From: an uncultured Muribaculaceae bacterium
GTDB taxonomy: Bacteria > Bacteroidota > Bacteroidia > Bacteroidales > Muribaculaceae
DNA: 64,000 nt
Assembly (NCBI GenBank): GCA_934661195.1
Contig: CAKUJD010000002.1
Location: 62,001-126,000, forward strand
Direction of reading: 5' to 3'
In this document: positions 18,315 to 28,500 of the stretch, piece after piece
Layout: the number at the start of each line of letters is the position of its first letter
Numbering within the stretch: position 1 is the stretch's first letter
Translations under genes and position numbers: made by a program
The notes under the pieces: model-generated
What the model saw: the letters and a program-made list of their open reading frames with translations, nothing else
Told to the model about the DNA's origin: nothing
The model's database searches: none

Positions 18315-18887
18315 ATGTTTGTTGTGACTTATAGAGGTAAATTCGCTTTCATCAAGCCTTGGTCCGCAGTCCGTGATGGCGAAACATTTAGTCAGCAGTT
18401 CCTGTCTCCATCAACTATCGAAGGAATTGAAAAAAAACTGTTTCCCGAACAGCTGAATGTTATTGGCTCCCAAAAGATATTGCGCTATAAATTGAGCTAT
18501 TCAGGCATGGATGCCCAACAGGAAGTTACCCAAACAAGGGGGTGGACTAAAACCTCTAAACCACGAAAGGGATATCAAAGAGAACGGTCGGTGCTGGTAC
18601 GGAATGTGCTGCTGAATCCAATTTTATGTTTGGCATTCAACAATATTGAGGATGCTAAACGTGCAGCTGAACAGCATATATGCCTTTGCAGAAATGAGGA
18701 CATTGTGCTCCCAGACTCAGAAATTACAGAGATGAGTTATGACAAGTTTAACTTATTACCAGGCTACGAATTGGTTTATTGCGCCAACAGTGAAGAAAAT
18801 GGGGCTTTCTTGGTGGGGTTCAACAGATTCCAGAACAATAAGCCCATGTATGGAAAGCTTGAATTTAATGGCACATCAGTGATATAG
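18315..18887 (+). CDS. Cas5-like effector subunit (divergent)
   Basis: A 190-residue protein I do not recognise to a named subtype. Its N-terminus (VTYRGKFAFIKPWSAVRDGETFSQQFLSPSTIEGIEKKLF) has the layout of Cas5: a RAMP strand followed by a helix with a P-S-x-I-x-G motif. Later parts contain a basic stretch (TRGWTKTSKPRKGYQRERS) suitable for RNA contact and QHICLCRNEDIVLP. In type I systems Cas5 caps the crRNA 5' handle. It lies 25 nt after cas6 and 5 nt before cas3, an unusual place for cas5. Assignment is by layout and by elimination. Confidence 0.62.
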   Translation: MFVVTYRGKFAFIKPWSAVRDGETFSQQFLSPSTIEGIEKKLFPEQLNVIGSQKILRYKLSYSGMDAQQEVTQTRGWTKTSKPRKGYQRERSVLVRNVLLNPILCLAFNNIEDAKRAAEQHICLCRNEDIVLPDSEITEMSYDKFNLLPGYELVYCANSEENGAFLVGFNRFQNNKPMYGKLEFNGTSVI

Positions 18888-18892
18888 TTTAT

Positions 18893-21025
18893 ATGAACGA
18901 CCACAAAGAAATATTGGCAAAAGGTAGCAAAAACGGGGCTACATCGCTATATATTCATTTGAAAAACGTAGCGGATGCAGCCGAAATCATTGCTGCTCAT
19001 TTGGGCCTTGACAGAACTGTGGCCAGAGAGGGAGGGCTGCTTCATGATATCGGAAAGTCAAGCCCAGTGTTTCAGCAATCGCTTAATCCTAAGTTTAGGC
19101 CGATACCCGGATTCGTCTTTCGCCATGAAATCGCTTCATTGTTCTTTATTTCCCTCGTAGATGAAAGCCATCGCGATGAAGTAATAGAGATGATAGTCGC
19201 ACATCATAAATCGATTTATCACGATGTGCGAGAACTAGGCTTGCTCGATCTTAATGAATACACAGAATGCTTTCTTGATCATTCCAAAGGCTTTGAGACT
19301 TGGTGCCCCTTAGCTCTTGATGTATTAGAGTCATTAGGCATGCCAGTGCGGCCAATTTCAACCAAAGAGGCTGAATTCAATTTTAACTATGCTGTGAATT
19401 ATTGCATGAGGATTGGATTGGGGTTCTCTAAATGGAGAGGCGTTTTAATGGCTGCTGACCACTTGGCTTCAGCCATAGAATCCAAGCGTGAAATGCCACT
19501 GGACAAGCTATTCATAACCCCGAATCTAAGCTTTTATGCGCGCAAAAGCAAATTGTTCCCATTGTCTGAAATTTCAGCTGACTCTCCAAAGTATCACACA
19601 ATAGTTTCTGCTCCCACTGGGGCTGGAAAAACCGATTTTTTATTGCGCCGTTGTAAGGGCAGGGTCTTTTACACACTCCCTTTTCAAGCTTCAATCAACG
19701 CAATGTACGATAGATTGAAGAATGATTTGTCAGGAACTAATGCGCAGATTTATTTGCTTCATGCTGCATCCGGGCTAAAAGTCAAAAGCGGAAAAGTGGA
19801 GGAGCGCATCATGCAGCGTCACGTTGGAGCTTCAGTAAAGGTGCTCACGCCACATCAAATGGCTTCAATTGTGTTTGGCATAAAGGGCTACGAAGCAATG
19901 GCTGTAGACTTAATGGGCAGTGACGTGATACTTGATGAAATACACACCTATTCAGGCACTTTGCAAGCCATTGTTTTGCGAATTGTTGAAGTGCTGAAGT
20001 CTCTTGGGTGCAGAATTCACGTCGGTACGGCAACAATGCCAAGCGCTTTATATGGCAAAATTCTATCCCTGCTTGGTGGCCCGGATAACGTATATGAGGT
20101 GAAATTGGAAGATAAGGTCCTTGAAACATACGATCGACATAGAGTTTATAAACTAAACTCCTTTGAAGATGCCTCGAAAATAATTGCTGAATCGGTAGAT
20201 GATGGCAAAAAAATACTAATTGTATGCAACCAGGTGAAGAGAGCACAAGAAATGTACCAAAACATATCAGCTTTATATCCTAATGTTGACAAAATGTTGA
20301 TTCATAGTCGATTCAAACGAGGAGATAGAAATCGTTTGGAAACGCAGTTGAAGCAGCAATTCAATGAAATGCAGGGCAAACCATGCATTGTGGTCTCAAC
20401 GCAGGTTGTTGAGGTGAGTTTAGATATTAGTTTTGATGTGATGATCACGGAATGTGCTCCTATAGATGCCCTAATTCAACGTTTTGGTCGGATAAACCGC
20501 AAGCGTACCTTCAACACCATTGGCCATTACAAGCCTGTGTATGTAGTGGCGCCACCAGAAGACGACAAAGAAATGCTGCCTTATGATGCTCAGATTCTAA
20601 GAAAATCATTCGAAGTGTTACCTGATAATGGCGATTTGATGCATGAAGCATATTGTGGCCGAATGATTGACTCTGTGTATAATGTCGTTGATTTCAGTAA
20701 TATAGATTTTGGTGGATTGGCTTTCTTCAATGGAAAATGGCAGCTGAAGGAGCTATGCAACAATCCAAAGTCGGCACTGTTGGAGGCTCTTGATATAAAT
20801 TCTGCTGTATGTGTGGCAGAATGTGACAAGACAAATTACATTGAGAATCACGAAATGCGATCTGAACTTGAAATACCTGTTAGCTACCATTCGGTTGCTC
20901 ACAGAAATCTTGAGCAACTTGACTGTGGAACGAACCCATTTGTTGTTCCAGACGAGGCGTATGGCAATGAATTAGGGCTGCAGATGGATTTGTGCACAAT
21001 AGACAATTACCAATCAATATTTTAA
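18893..21025 (+). CDS. cas3: Cas3 nuclease-helicase
   Basis: A 710-residue HD nuclease/superfamily 2 helicase that degrades target DNA after Cascade binding. The HD domain has LLHDIGK (His51-Asp52) and AHHKS (His104-His105). The helicase has Walker A APTGAGKT at 240-247, the DEIH box at 348-351, GTATMPS for motif III, and a C-terminal motif VI QRFGRINR near residue 545. All key residues are present, so it should be active. It is the only Cas3 in the locus and overlaps closely with neighbours (5 and 4 nt gaps). Confidence 0.95.
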   Translation: MNDHKEILAKGSKNGATSLYIHLKNVADAAEIIAAHLGLDRTVAREGGLLHDIGKSSPVFQQSLNPKFRPIPGFVFRHEIASLFFISLVDESHRDEVIEMIVAHHKSIYHDVRELGLLDLNEYTECFLDHSKGFETWCPLALDVLESLGMPVRPISTKEAEFNFNYAVNYCMRIGLGFSKWRGVLMAADHLASAIESKREMPLDKLFITPNLSFYARKSKLFPLSEISADSPKYHTIVSAPTGAGKTDFLLRRCKGRVFYTLPFQASINAMYDRLKNDLSGTNAQIYLLHAASGLKVKSGKVEERIMQRHVGASVKVLTPHQMASIVFGIKGYEAMAVDLMGSDVILDEIHTYSGTLQAIVLRIVEVLKSLGCRIHVGTATMPSALYGKILSLLGGPDNVYEVKLEDKVLETYDRHRVYKLNSFEDASKIIAESVDDGKKILIVCNQVKRAQEMYQNISALYPNVDKMLIHSRFKRGDRNRLETQLKQQFNEMQGKPCIVVSTQVVEVSLDISFDVMITECAPIDALIQRFGRINRKRTFNTIGHYKPVYVVAPPEDDKEMLPYDAQILRKSFEVLPDNGDLMHEAYCGRMIDSVYNVVDFSNIDFGGLAFFNGKWQLKELCNNPKSALLEALDINSAVCVAECDKTNYIENHEMRSELEIPVSYHSVAHRNLEQLDCGTNPFVVPDEAYGNELGLQMDLCTIDNYQSIF

Positions 21026-21029
21026 TATT

Positions 21030-22334
21030 ATGATAACTTCAATCGTTGGAAAATTATTCTTAGAGGCATATAATGAGAAGTATGGAACGAACTATGATGC
21101 AAAGTCTTTTTTCATCCATGAGTTTTATCCGCTGTTTTTCGACCATAATAAGTATATGATGACGGCCGGCAATTCTCCTTTGGAAAACCCAAAGTTGAGT
21201 TGGGCAGATATGATAAAAGGGAAAAAACCTTTTGAAACCAAAAGCCAGAGATTGGACAGATACAATAAGCTAATGTCCAAAATAGATGGCAGCGAGGCTG
21301 ATGCAAGTATTGCAAGAGGATATCCATCAGTAGATGTTAATGCAACCACTTCTGGACAAGTCACAGATATGTCCCTACCGTTATCGGTTGACGACATTTA
21401 TTACTCTTGGATTGGTGATGGGTTGGGGGTCTGTGTGCAGGGTGGCCTTAATATATTGTTTTATCATAAAGGCATATTGCTCGACATTTATAACGGCTGG
21501 AAGTTATATCGCAAAGCCCTTAATGCAACAGCTGCGCTTAAAGGCAATCAGGTTAATTCGTGGAACGGGCAGTGGTTAAGCCACGTGTATGACCCCATTG
21601 CTTATGTGCCACAAGAGCCAATGGCAGGTTTTTATCCATATGATCAGCCGAAAGACGGCATAGTGAGTTTGGCCATACAGTCGTGGACTAAAGTTCTAAT
21701 CAATATAGCAAAGAGATGGAGCGAAAGGCAAATCATTGGCTATGTTTATAACATAGGCCAGACAAATACCACTATGGGATTTGTTCCGTTTTATTTAGAT
21801 CAGATTCGGTTGCCAATGCAATTGTATAAAAAAATATTCAACGCCAAGGGTGTATGCAAAGCTGAGCCATTGTGGGGAACTGCACGTGGATTCAAAGCTA
21901 CATGCTCGTTTGGGTCAGTTGGCCTGAGGGCCATGGAACCAAAGAACCTAATAAAGTATATCAAAGGAGCCTCGCCCAAACCAATAAAGACTGAAGAAGA
22001 CAAAATAACATATAACGTATATAAAATTTGGATATTAGCTATGCTTAACAACGATGAACTTTGGGTGAAATCTCAAAAGCTGGCAAGTCTCCTTAATGAG
22101 GCCTCCAGTGATAAAGAAAAATCAGTTAGTACTAAACGGGGCAACATGGTAAATACAGTGCTTGCATCAGTGAACAAAAAGCAATTTGTTGCCTCCATAT
22201 CTGAAATTATGCCATTCTTGACTGAGGATGACAGAAAATCAATGATCGAAATTGTAAAGGATGTGCACGTAATGCCATCTGACAATGTACCGTATTTTTT
22301 GACTTTAGTGCGTTTTCAATATAAAACATTATAA
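21030..22334 (+). CDS. type I effector large-subunit candidate (Cas8-like)
   Basis: A 434-residue protein with no motif I can assign to a known Cas8 family. There are no zinc-finger cysteine pairs (only scattered single Cys), so it differs from Cas8a1/Cst1. Visible features are an N-terminal segment FFIHEFYPLFFDHNKYMM followed by NSPLENPK, an aromatic central part (GAFYPYDQP-like, here AGFYPYDQPKDG), and an alpha-helical C-terminal third. Its position between cas3 and cas7, its size, and the absence of any other large subunit make it the probable PAM-sensing Cas8 equivalent. AT-rich codon use. Function is inferred from context. Confidence 0.6.
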   Translation: MITSIVGKLFLEAYNEKYGTNYDAKSFFIHEFYPLFFDHNKYMMTAGNSPLENPKLSWADMIKGKKPFETKSQRLDRYNKLMSKIDGSEADASIARGYPSVDVNATTSGQVTDMSLPLSVDDIYYSWIGDGLGVCVQGGLNILFYHKGILLDIYNGWKLYRKALNATAALKGNQVNSWNGQWLSHVYDPIAYVPQEPMAGFYPYDQPKDGIVSLAIQSWTKVLINIAKRWSERQIIGYVYNIGQTNTTMGFVPFYLDQIRLPMQLYKKIFNAKGVCKAEPLWGTARGFKATCSFGSVGLRAMEPKNLIKYIKGASPKPIKTEEDKITYNVYKIWILAMLNNDELWVKSQKLASLLNEASSDKEKSVSTKRGNMVNTVLASVNKKQFVASISEIMPFLTEDDRKSMIEIVKDVHVMPSDNVPYFLTLVRFQYKTL

Positions 22335-22344
22335 CAGATTAAAT

Positions 22345-23412
22345 ATGAAACAAAATCCCTTTATCTACTTGCGTGGTTTGAAACACGTCGATTTTACTGT
22401 TTTCTGTGTTGCAGATGGTCAAAAATTTTATTATGACCCACAATTCAACAGAAGATCACCATATTCGAGTGGTCAACAGGTGAAACGCTCAATAATAGAG
22501 TCCTTGACAGAAATTCTGGGTGTGGAGCCGGCGCCTACCACGTTCTATTTTGATATAGACAAGAAAAACTCAATGAAGGAGGGCGAGGTCTTGTCTGAAT
22601 GTGACCCTCGCTATGTCGACCAATTAATTGGTGGATGGATGAGAACACCAAAGGGTGGAAAAGAAAAGGCCGTAAAGCGTCGTAGCCCACTTAGCATATC
22701 AGCAATGACCCCTCTTCACCCATTGCTCGCTTCTCTTCCCAGTGAAAATTTATCATTCGATCGTTCTGATCGGCCAAATGTGCATAAGGTAGTGGTAAGA
22801 AATGCAAATGGTCAGGAACTGACTGAGGAACAAATCAGTGAATTCTTAAGTGGAAGTGATCGCAGCTTATACCGCAAATGGATCCCAGACAACAACAGAG
22901 CTACTGGCTTGTTTGTTTATGACGTGGCAATTGACTTAAGGCGGTTGTTCTGTGTCTCGGCAAATTTGTTGGAGCCTGAAATCTCTCCTGAAATGATTGA
23001 AAAATTAGAGGCTGAGGGATGGCATCGCTCAAAAAATGTGTTTGGCGAATGCCTAGTTATGCCAAAGGAACAACGCAATAAAGTGATTCCAGCCATTGCA
23101 GATGCTTTGATTGAATGGCACATAACGTCAAACCAGTCTCGTACGTTCAGCCTTATGGAAACCCTTGCTGTAGCCATTAGCGATAATGCCAATACTCTGG
23201 CTTCGGCAATAAGAGCAAAACTCATTGGAGAAGATGATGATAAGGTTAAGGTTCGTCCAATTGTTGATGCCGAGGCAGGAGCAGATGTGTTTGTTACATT
23301 GCCTTGTGCTAAATGGATTGTCACTGATGGCGAAAAAGCTGACGCTCTCGAAAGTGCAAAGCGTGAACTTGTGGAAATAATGAGCAAGTTTGATTTTGAT
23401 AATCAGCTTTAA
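22345..23412 (+). CDS. cas7: Cas7 crRNA-backbone protein
   Basis: A 355-residue RAMP protein. The segment FNRRSPYSSGQQVKRSIIESL is the Cas7/Cst2/DevR-type signature (R-x-P-x-x-SG-x-x-x-KR) at about residues 37-57. Other recognisable parts are RRSPLSISAM and a C-terminal helix-rich portion. Several copies should line the crRNA in the Cascade complex. It is 10 nt after the Cas8-like gene and is the last gene of the AT-rich effector block, followed by a hairpin. Confidence 0.85.
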   Translation: MKQNPFIYLRGLKHVDFTVFCVADGQKFYYDPQFNRRSPYSSGQQVKRSIIESLTEILGVEPAPTTFYFDIDKKNSMKEGEVLSECDPRYVDQLIGGWMRTPKGGKEKAVKRRSPLSISAMTPLHPLLASLPSENLSFDRSDRPNVHKVVVRNANGQELTEEQISEFLSGSDRSLYRKWIPDNNRATGLFVYDVAIDLRRLFCVSANLLEPEISPEMIEKLEAEGWHRSKNVFGECLVMPKEQRNKVIPAIADALIEWHITSNQSRTFSLMETLAVAISDNANTLASAIRAKLIGEDDDKVKVRPIVDAEAGADVFVTLPCAKWIVTDGEKADALESAKRELVEIMSKFDFDNQL

Positions 23413-23424
23413 TATTATAAGCTC

Positions 23425-23470
23425 TCGGCACCGGTGTCTTTTCTGTGTATACTGGTGCCGATTGTTTTTC
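23425..23470 (+). terminator. terminator-like hairpin between cas7 and cas4
   Basis: TCGGCACC (23425-23432) pairs with GGTGCCGA (23454-23461), followed by TTGTTTTTC. It would end or attenuate the effector transcript before the adaptation genes. Confidence 0.7.
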
Positions 23471-23505
23471 CAGCCCATTAGTAACTTACCAAACGACAAC
23501 TTCTT

Positions 23506-24024
23506 ATGACCACTACGATAACGGGCACCCATTTCAACTACTATCACTTGTGCCGCAGAAAACTGTGGCTCTTTGCCAACGGCATCAATATGGAGCAGGA
23601 GTCCGACCTGGTGTATGAGGGCAAACTGGTGCATGAGTCAAGCTATCCGCAGCGCAACCCCAAGTATGAGGAGGTGGCGCTTGACGGCATCAAGGTTGAC
23701 TACTACGATGCCAAGAGCCGAGTGATACACGAAATCAAGAAGTCGAGCAAAGAGGAGCAGGCACATGAGTGGCAGTTGAAATACTACATGTACGTGTTTG
23801 AGCGGCATGGCATCACTGGTGTCAGAGGCGTGCTGGAATACCCCTTGCTGCGCAAGACGCGGCAAGTGTGCCTCACCGAAGCCGACCGCGAGCAGATCAG
23901 GGCCGAGGCCGCCGACATAGCCAGCATAATCTCGCAGGACACATGCCCGCCCTTGGAGAAGAAAGGCATTTGCAAAAAGTGCAGCTACTACGAGTTTTGT
24001 TACGCTGACGAAATTGAACTATAA
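23506..24024 (+). CDS. cas4: CRISPR adaptation nuclease Cas4
   Basis: A 172-residue RecB-like nuclease that trims pre-spacers and selects for the protospacer-adjacent motif. The Fe-S ligands are visible as Cys16 (YHLCRRKLW) and the C-terminal Cys156, Cys159 and Cys165 (ICKKCSYYEFC). The nuclease core has GKLVHE, the DYYDAK Asp-Ala-Lys motif and IHEIKKSSK. The coding sequence is clearly GC-richer than the five genes before it. cas1 follows 6 nt downstream. Confidence 0.95.
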   Translation: MTTTITGTHFNYYHLCRRKLWLFANGINMEQESDLVYEGKLVHESSYPQRNPKYEEVALDGIKVDYYDAKSRVIHEIKKSSKEEQAHEWQLKYYMYVFERHGITGVRGVLEYPLLRKTRQVCLTEADREQIRAEAADIASIISQDTCPPLEKKGICKKCSYYEFCYADEIEL

Positions 24025-24030
24025 GACGAT

Positions 24031-25047
24031 ATGAAAAGAAGCTTTTACCTATTCAACCCGGGCATAATGGAGCGCAAAGACAACTCGCTGAAGTTCACCC
24101 CCATCGCGCTCGACGAAGCCAACAACGAAGTGTGCCAGCCTCCACGCTACATTCCCATCGAGGACGTGTCCGAACTCTATGCCTTCGGCAGCCTGCGCGC
24201 CAACAGCGCTCTCTACAACTTTCTGGGCCAGAAAGGGGTGCCGGTGCACTTCTTTGACTACTACGAGAACTACACAGGCAGCTTTATGCCGCGCGACGGC
24301 CTGCTCTCGGGCCGCGCTTTGCTGGCTCAGGCCGCAGCTTGCCAAAACAAGCGCAAGCGGGTGGAGCTGGCCCGCAAGTTCATTCAAGGCGCGGCTTGGA
24401 ACATGGTGATGAACCTAAGCTACTACAATCGCCGCGGCAAAGACCTGCAAGCCACCGCCGACACCATCAGGCAGCTGGCCCGAGGCCTTGACCAGGCCGG
24501 GGCGGTAGACGAGATCATGGGCATTGAGGGGAACATCCGTCAGGCCTACTACTCGGCCTTCAACGTAATACTTGATGACTACGACATGGGCCAGCGCACA
24601 AAGCAGCCGCCCGAAAACGAGGTGAACGCTCTCATTTCGTTCGGCAACATGATGTGCTACGCCGAGACGCTGCGGGCAGTGCACCAGACGCAGCTCAACC
24701 CTACCATCAGCTTCCTGCACACCCCCGGCGAGCGGCGCTACTCGCTGTGCCTCGACATATCCGAGATATTCAAGCCCATAATCGTTGACCGCGTCATCTT
24801 TAAAGTCCTCAACAAGCACGCGCTCAACTCCGCGCATTTCAGCAAGAGCCTCAACCGGTGCCTGCTCAACGAAAAAGGCAAGAAAATCTTCGTCAAGGCC
24901 ATGGAAGACCGCTACAACGAAACCTTCCGCCACCGCTCGCTGGGCCGCAACGTGAGTTACCGCCATCTGATAAAGCTCGAGTGCTACAAGTTGCTGAAAG
25001 ATGTGCTGGGCATCGAGGAATACAAACCATTTAAAATGTATTGGTAA
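24031..25047 (+). CDS. cas1: type I-B-like integrase Cas1
   Basis: A 338-residue Cas1. The start MKRSFYLFNPGIMERKDNSLKF matches the type I-B Cas1 N-terminus. The C-terminal helical domain carries the metal-site Glu in GIEGNIRQAYY, the His in FLHTPGERR and the Asp/Glu pair in LCLDISEIFKP. It catalyses spacer insertion at the leader end together with Cas2. Its stop codon shares a base with the Cas2 start (TAATG), so the two are translationally coupled. GC-rich like the host genes. Confidence 0.96.
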   Translation: MKRSFYLFNPGIMERKDNSLKFTPIALDEANNEVCQPPRYIPIEDVSELYAFGSLRANSALYNFLGQKGVPVHFFDYYENYTGSFMPRDGLLSGRALLAQAAACQNKRKRVELARKFIQGAAWNMVMNLSYYNRRGKDLQATADTIRQLARGLDQAGAVDEIMGIEGNIRQAYYSAFNVILDDYDMGQRTKQPPENEVNALISFGNMMCYAETLRAVHQTQLNPTISFLHTPGERRYSLCLDISEIFKPIIVDRVIFKVLNKHALNSAHFSKSLNRCLLNEKGKKIFVKAMEDRYNETFRHRSLGRNVSYRHLIKLECYKLLKDVLGIEEYKPFKMYW

Positions 25048-25310
25048 TGTATGTGATTGTGGTATACGACGTAGGCGTGAAGCGCGTGGGCAAAATGCTC
25101 AAGCTGTGCCGCCAGTATCTGTGCTGGATACAGAATTCAGTGTTCGAGGGCGAACTTTCGGAAGCCAAGCTGCGCGAACTCAAAATCAAGATGAAGAGCA
25201 TCATTGACGAGGACGACGACAGTGTGATAGTGCTCACCGGCAAAATGGGCATCCATATGGACAAGCAAATCCTTGGAAAGGAACGCATGTCGACCGACAA
25301 CTTCCTGTAG
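25047..25310 (+). CDS. cas2: CRISPR adaptation protein Cas2
   Basis: An 87-residue Cas2 with the N-terminal VIVVYDVG strand carrying the conserved Asp, then RVGKMLKLCRQYLCWIQNSVFEGEL, the usual arginine- and aromatic-rich helix and strand. It bridges two Cas1 dimers in the integrase. The ATG at 25047 overlaps the cas1 stop by one nucleotide; a TTG two codons earlier is possible but less likely. Confidence 0.95.
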   Translation: MYVIVVYDVGVKRVGKMLKLCRQYLCWIQNSVFEGELSEAKLRELKIKMKSIIDEDDDSVIVLTGKMGIHMDKQILGKERMSTDNFL

Positions 25311-25584
25311 CGCCAGACTACGGGCCAAGCGTTAATCAGCGACTTCGCCTGTGCTTGCGCTCCAACTGTCTGAGTTGTCGAAGTGCCATTAGCCGGCCTT
25401 GAAAAGCTCTGACGTTTGGTGCAAAAACGCTCTTTGACATGCTGAAACGCTTAATGGCAAAGGGTTTGTCGCAAGTAGGGAAAAAACATATTTTCTCACA
25501 TCGACATATTTCCACGCAAATTTTTCGTATCTTTGCCCACGCAACCCCGTGGCCGCCAAGCCAGTCCCCTTCCCGGCCCAACGG
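25311..25584 (+). promoter_or_regulatory. CRISPR leader
   Basis: These 274 nt between cas2 and the first repeat contain no gene. The last 100 nt are AT-rich and hold a TATCTTTG -7 box at 25528-25535 with no clean -33 element, which would start pre-crRNA synthesis about 45 nt before repeat 1. Leader position is confirmed because the repeats decay only at the far end of the array. Confidence 0.8.
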
Positions 25585-28500
25585 GTCTCAATCGTACCTT
25601 TATGGAATTGAAATTATATTCAGAGCTTGCACCCGGGGAGGAGATGGCCGTCTCAATCGTACCTTTATGGAATTGAAATAGGATATCTCCTTAAATTTAT
25701 CCTTCGGAAAGTCTGTCTCAATCGTACCTTTATGGAATTGAAATATGAATTTGCCGGGTTTGACCGAAAAGCCTGTTCCCGTCTCAATCGTACCTTTATG
25801 GAATTGAAATAGAAGTTGGAGCGTAGCGACCTCATGAGCAAGCAGTCTCAATCGTACCTTTATGGAATTGAAATTAATTCAGCATTACGAACAGCCTGTG
25901 GGCTTAGATGTCTCAATCGTACCTTTATGGAATTGAAATATTTGGCGGCGAGCCGAAAGGCAGCACGCTGCGCAGTCTCAATCGTACCTTTATGGAATTG
26001 AAATGTCATTTATTACCTTCTGATAGGCCATAAAGGGAGTCTCAATCGTACCTTTATGGAATTGAAATACGCGCAAGGCGACACCTTCGTGTATAACTTC
26101 ACCGTCTCAATCGTACCTTTATGGAATTGAAATATGGCGTGCTGACATACATTGCGCAGGCGTTCATCGGTCTCAATCGTACCTTTATGGAATTGAAATC
26201 AAAGCACTTGATTACCTTGTAGTCGTTGCTCCTCAACTGTCTCAATCGTACCTTTATGGAATTGAAATAGGGGTGGGTGCTTACAGAGGACAAGCAGACG
26301 CAGCCGGTCTCAATCGTACCTTTATGGAATTGAAATTAGATGACGGCGGATGCTCCTCGTACGAGCGAGAGTCTCAATCGTACCTTTATGGAATTGAAAT
26401 GTTCGTAATCTCAATAGCTGTTGCCGTTGCAGCGGTCTCAATCGTACCTTTATGGAATTGAAATCGGCAACAATTAAGCGGCCGCGGCTGGTTGGTCATT
26501 CGTCTCAATCGTACCTTTATGGAATTGAAATGGAAAAGAGGGCTACCAAAACCGATTGCAGCTGTAGTCTCAATCGTACCTTTATGGAATTGAAATAGGG
26601 GTAACAACGTCATTAGAGCAGTCAGACTTCGTCTCAATCGTACCTTTATGGAATTGAAATTGAAGTCACCATGCACGTCATCCATGTCACAACGGTCTCA
26701 ATCGTACCTTTATGGAATTGAAATCTCAACCTCGTCAGCGTCAGCAGCGTCATTGATGAGTCTCAATCGTACCTTTATGGAATTGAAATCGACAACGAAG
26801 AGACAATTAGCAATGGCGGCTACGTCTCAATCGTACCTTTATGGAATTGAAATTCGAATGCCGCGGGGTCTATGACCTCCACAAAGCGTCTCAATCGTAC
26901 CTTTATGGAATTGAAATTCAGAAGAACAGATTGAGGAACTGAAGAGCTACCTGTCTCAATCGTACCTTTATGGAATTGAAATGAATGGGCTGACGAGACA
27001 TCATTTAACACTTATGAGTCTCAATCGTACCTTTATGGAATTGAAATTCGACGAGGTGCGCGAGGCTGACGTCATCATCTACGGTCTCAATCGTACCTTT
27101 ATGGAATTGAAATGACTGCTCATTTGAGGTGGTTAACACCGCCCCGGCATGTCTCAATCGTACCTTTATGGAATTGAAATAACTCTTGCTCAAGGTCGCT
27201 GAGTAAATCATACTCGGTCTCAATCGTACCTTTATGGAATTGAAATAATTCACGCACCTTTCTCCTCAAGCGGTGAAGAAGTCTCAATCGTACCTTTATG
27301 GAATTGAAATTTCGCTTGGGCCTCAAAGGCTTTAGCAATAGCAAGTCTCAATCGTACCTTTATGGAATTGAAATTGAGGAGTAGTTTTGGAATTGCTATA
27401 ATCGGTAGCGTCTCAATCGTACCTTTATGGAATTGAAATCGAGGGAATGATGGATAGCCGAGCCAATCGGCAAGGGTCTCAATCGTACCTTTATGGAATT
27501 GAAATACTTTATCGACAGCACCTTCACGGGTGGATTTAGAAGTCTCAATCGTACCTTTATGGAATTGAAATATACTTCCAAATTAAACGAAATGGCACGT
27601 AAAATGGTCTCAATCGTACCTTTATGGAATTGAAATACAAATTGATTGAGGTACGAAAGTTCAAGGAGGTTTGTCTCAATCGTACCTTTATGGAATTGAA
27701 ATAGTAGTCAGTAGGGATGGCGTCAACACGAAAATTTGTGTCTCAATCGTACCTTTATGGAATTGAAATAGGAACGTGCTAACGTAGTGCCCTTTACCGC
27801 TTTGTCTCAATCGTACCTTTATGGAATTGAAATTGCTTAACACCTCTTTTTTGCGTGCAAACAATGTTGAGTCTCAATCGTACCTTTATGGAATTGAAAT
27901 AAGGTTATGACGCGCTCGGAACCTTTGGTTACCAGTCTCAATCGTACCTTTATGGAATTGAAATGAATGGGCTGACGAGACATCATTTAACACTTATGGT
28001 CGTCTCAATCGTACCTTTATGGAATTGAAATCGCGAAGATGCTTGCGCCGGGAAAAGAGGGCTACGTCTCAATCGTACCTTTATGGAATTGAAATACGGC
28101 AGTGAGTTTTACATTATTTTCATCCGGAGGTCTCAATCGTACCTTTATGGAATTGAAATTGCCGACTCGTCTCCGCACACGGCATATATGCGCGCGTCTC
28201 AATCGTACCTTTATGGAATTGAAATGGCTTACAGTAATTTGATCCCTGCGCTGTCGTATGTCTCAATCGTACCTTTATGGAATTGAAATCACGACCAGTA
28301 AGGTCGCTTGGTGGCTTGGTCTCGTCTCAATCGTACCTTTATGGAATTGAAATAACATTAGTTATACTGACTCCTTAGGAGTCTCAAACGTCTCAATCGT
28401 ACCTTTATGGAATTGAAATGCGTGGCATATATCTCAGCAACGCTTAATTTTTTTTTTGTCTCAATCGTACCTTTATGGAATTGAAATACTGGCGTCAAAC

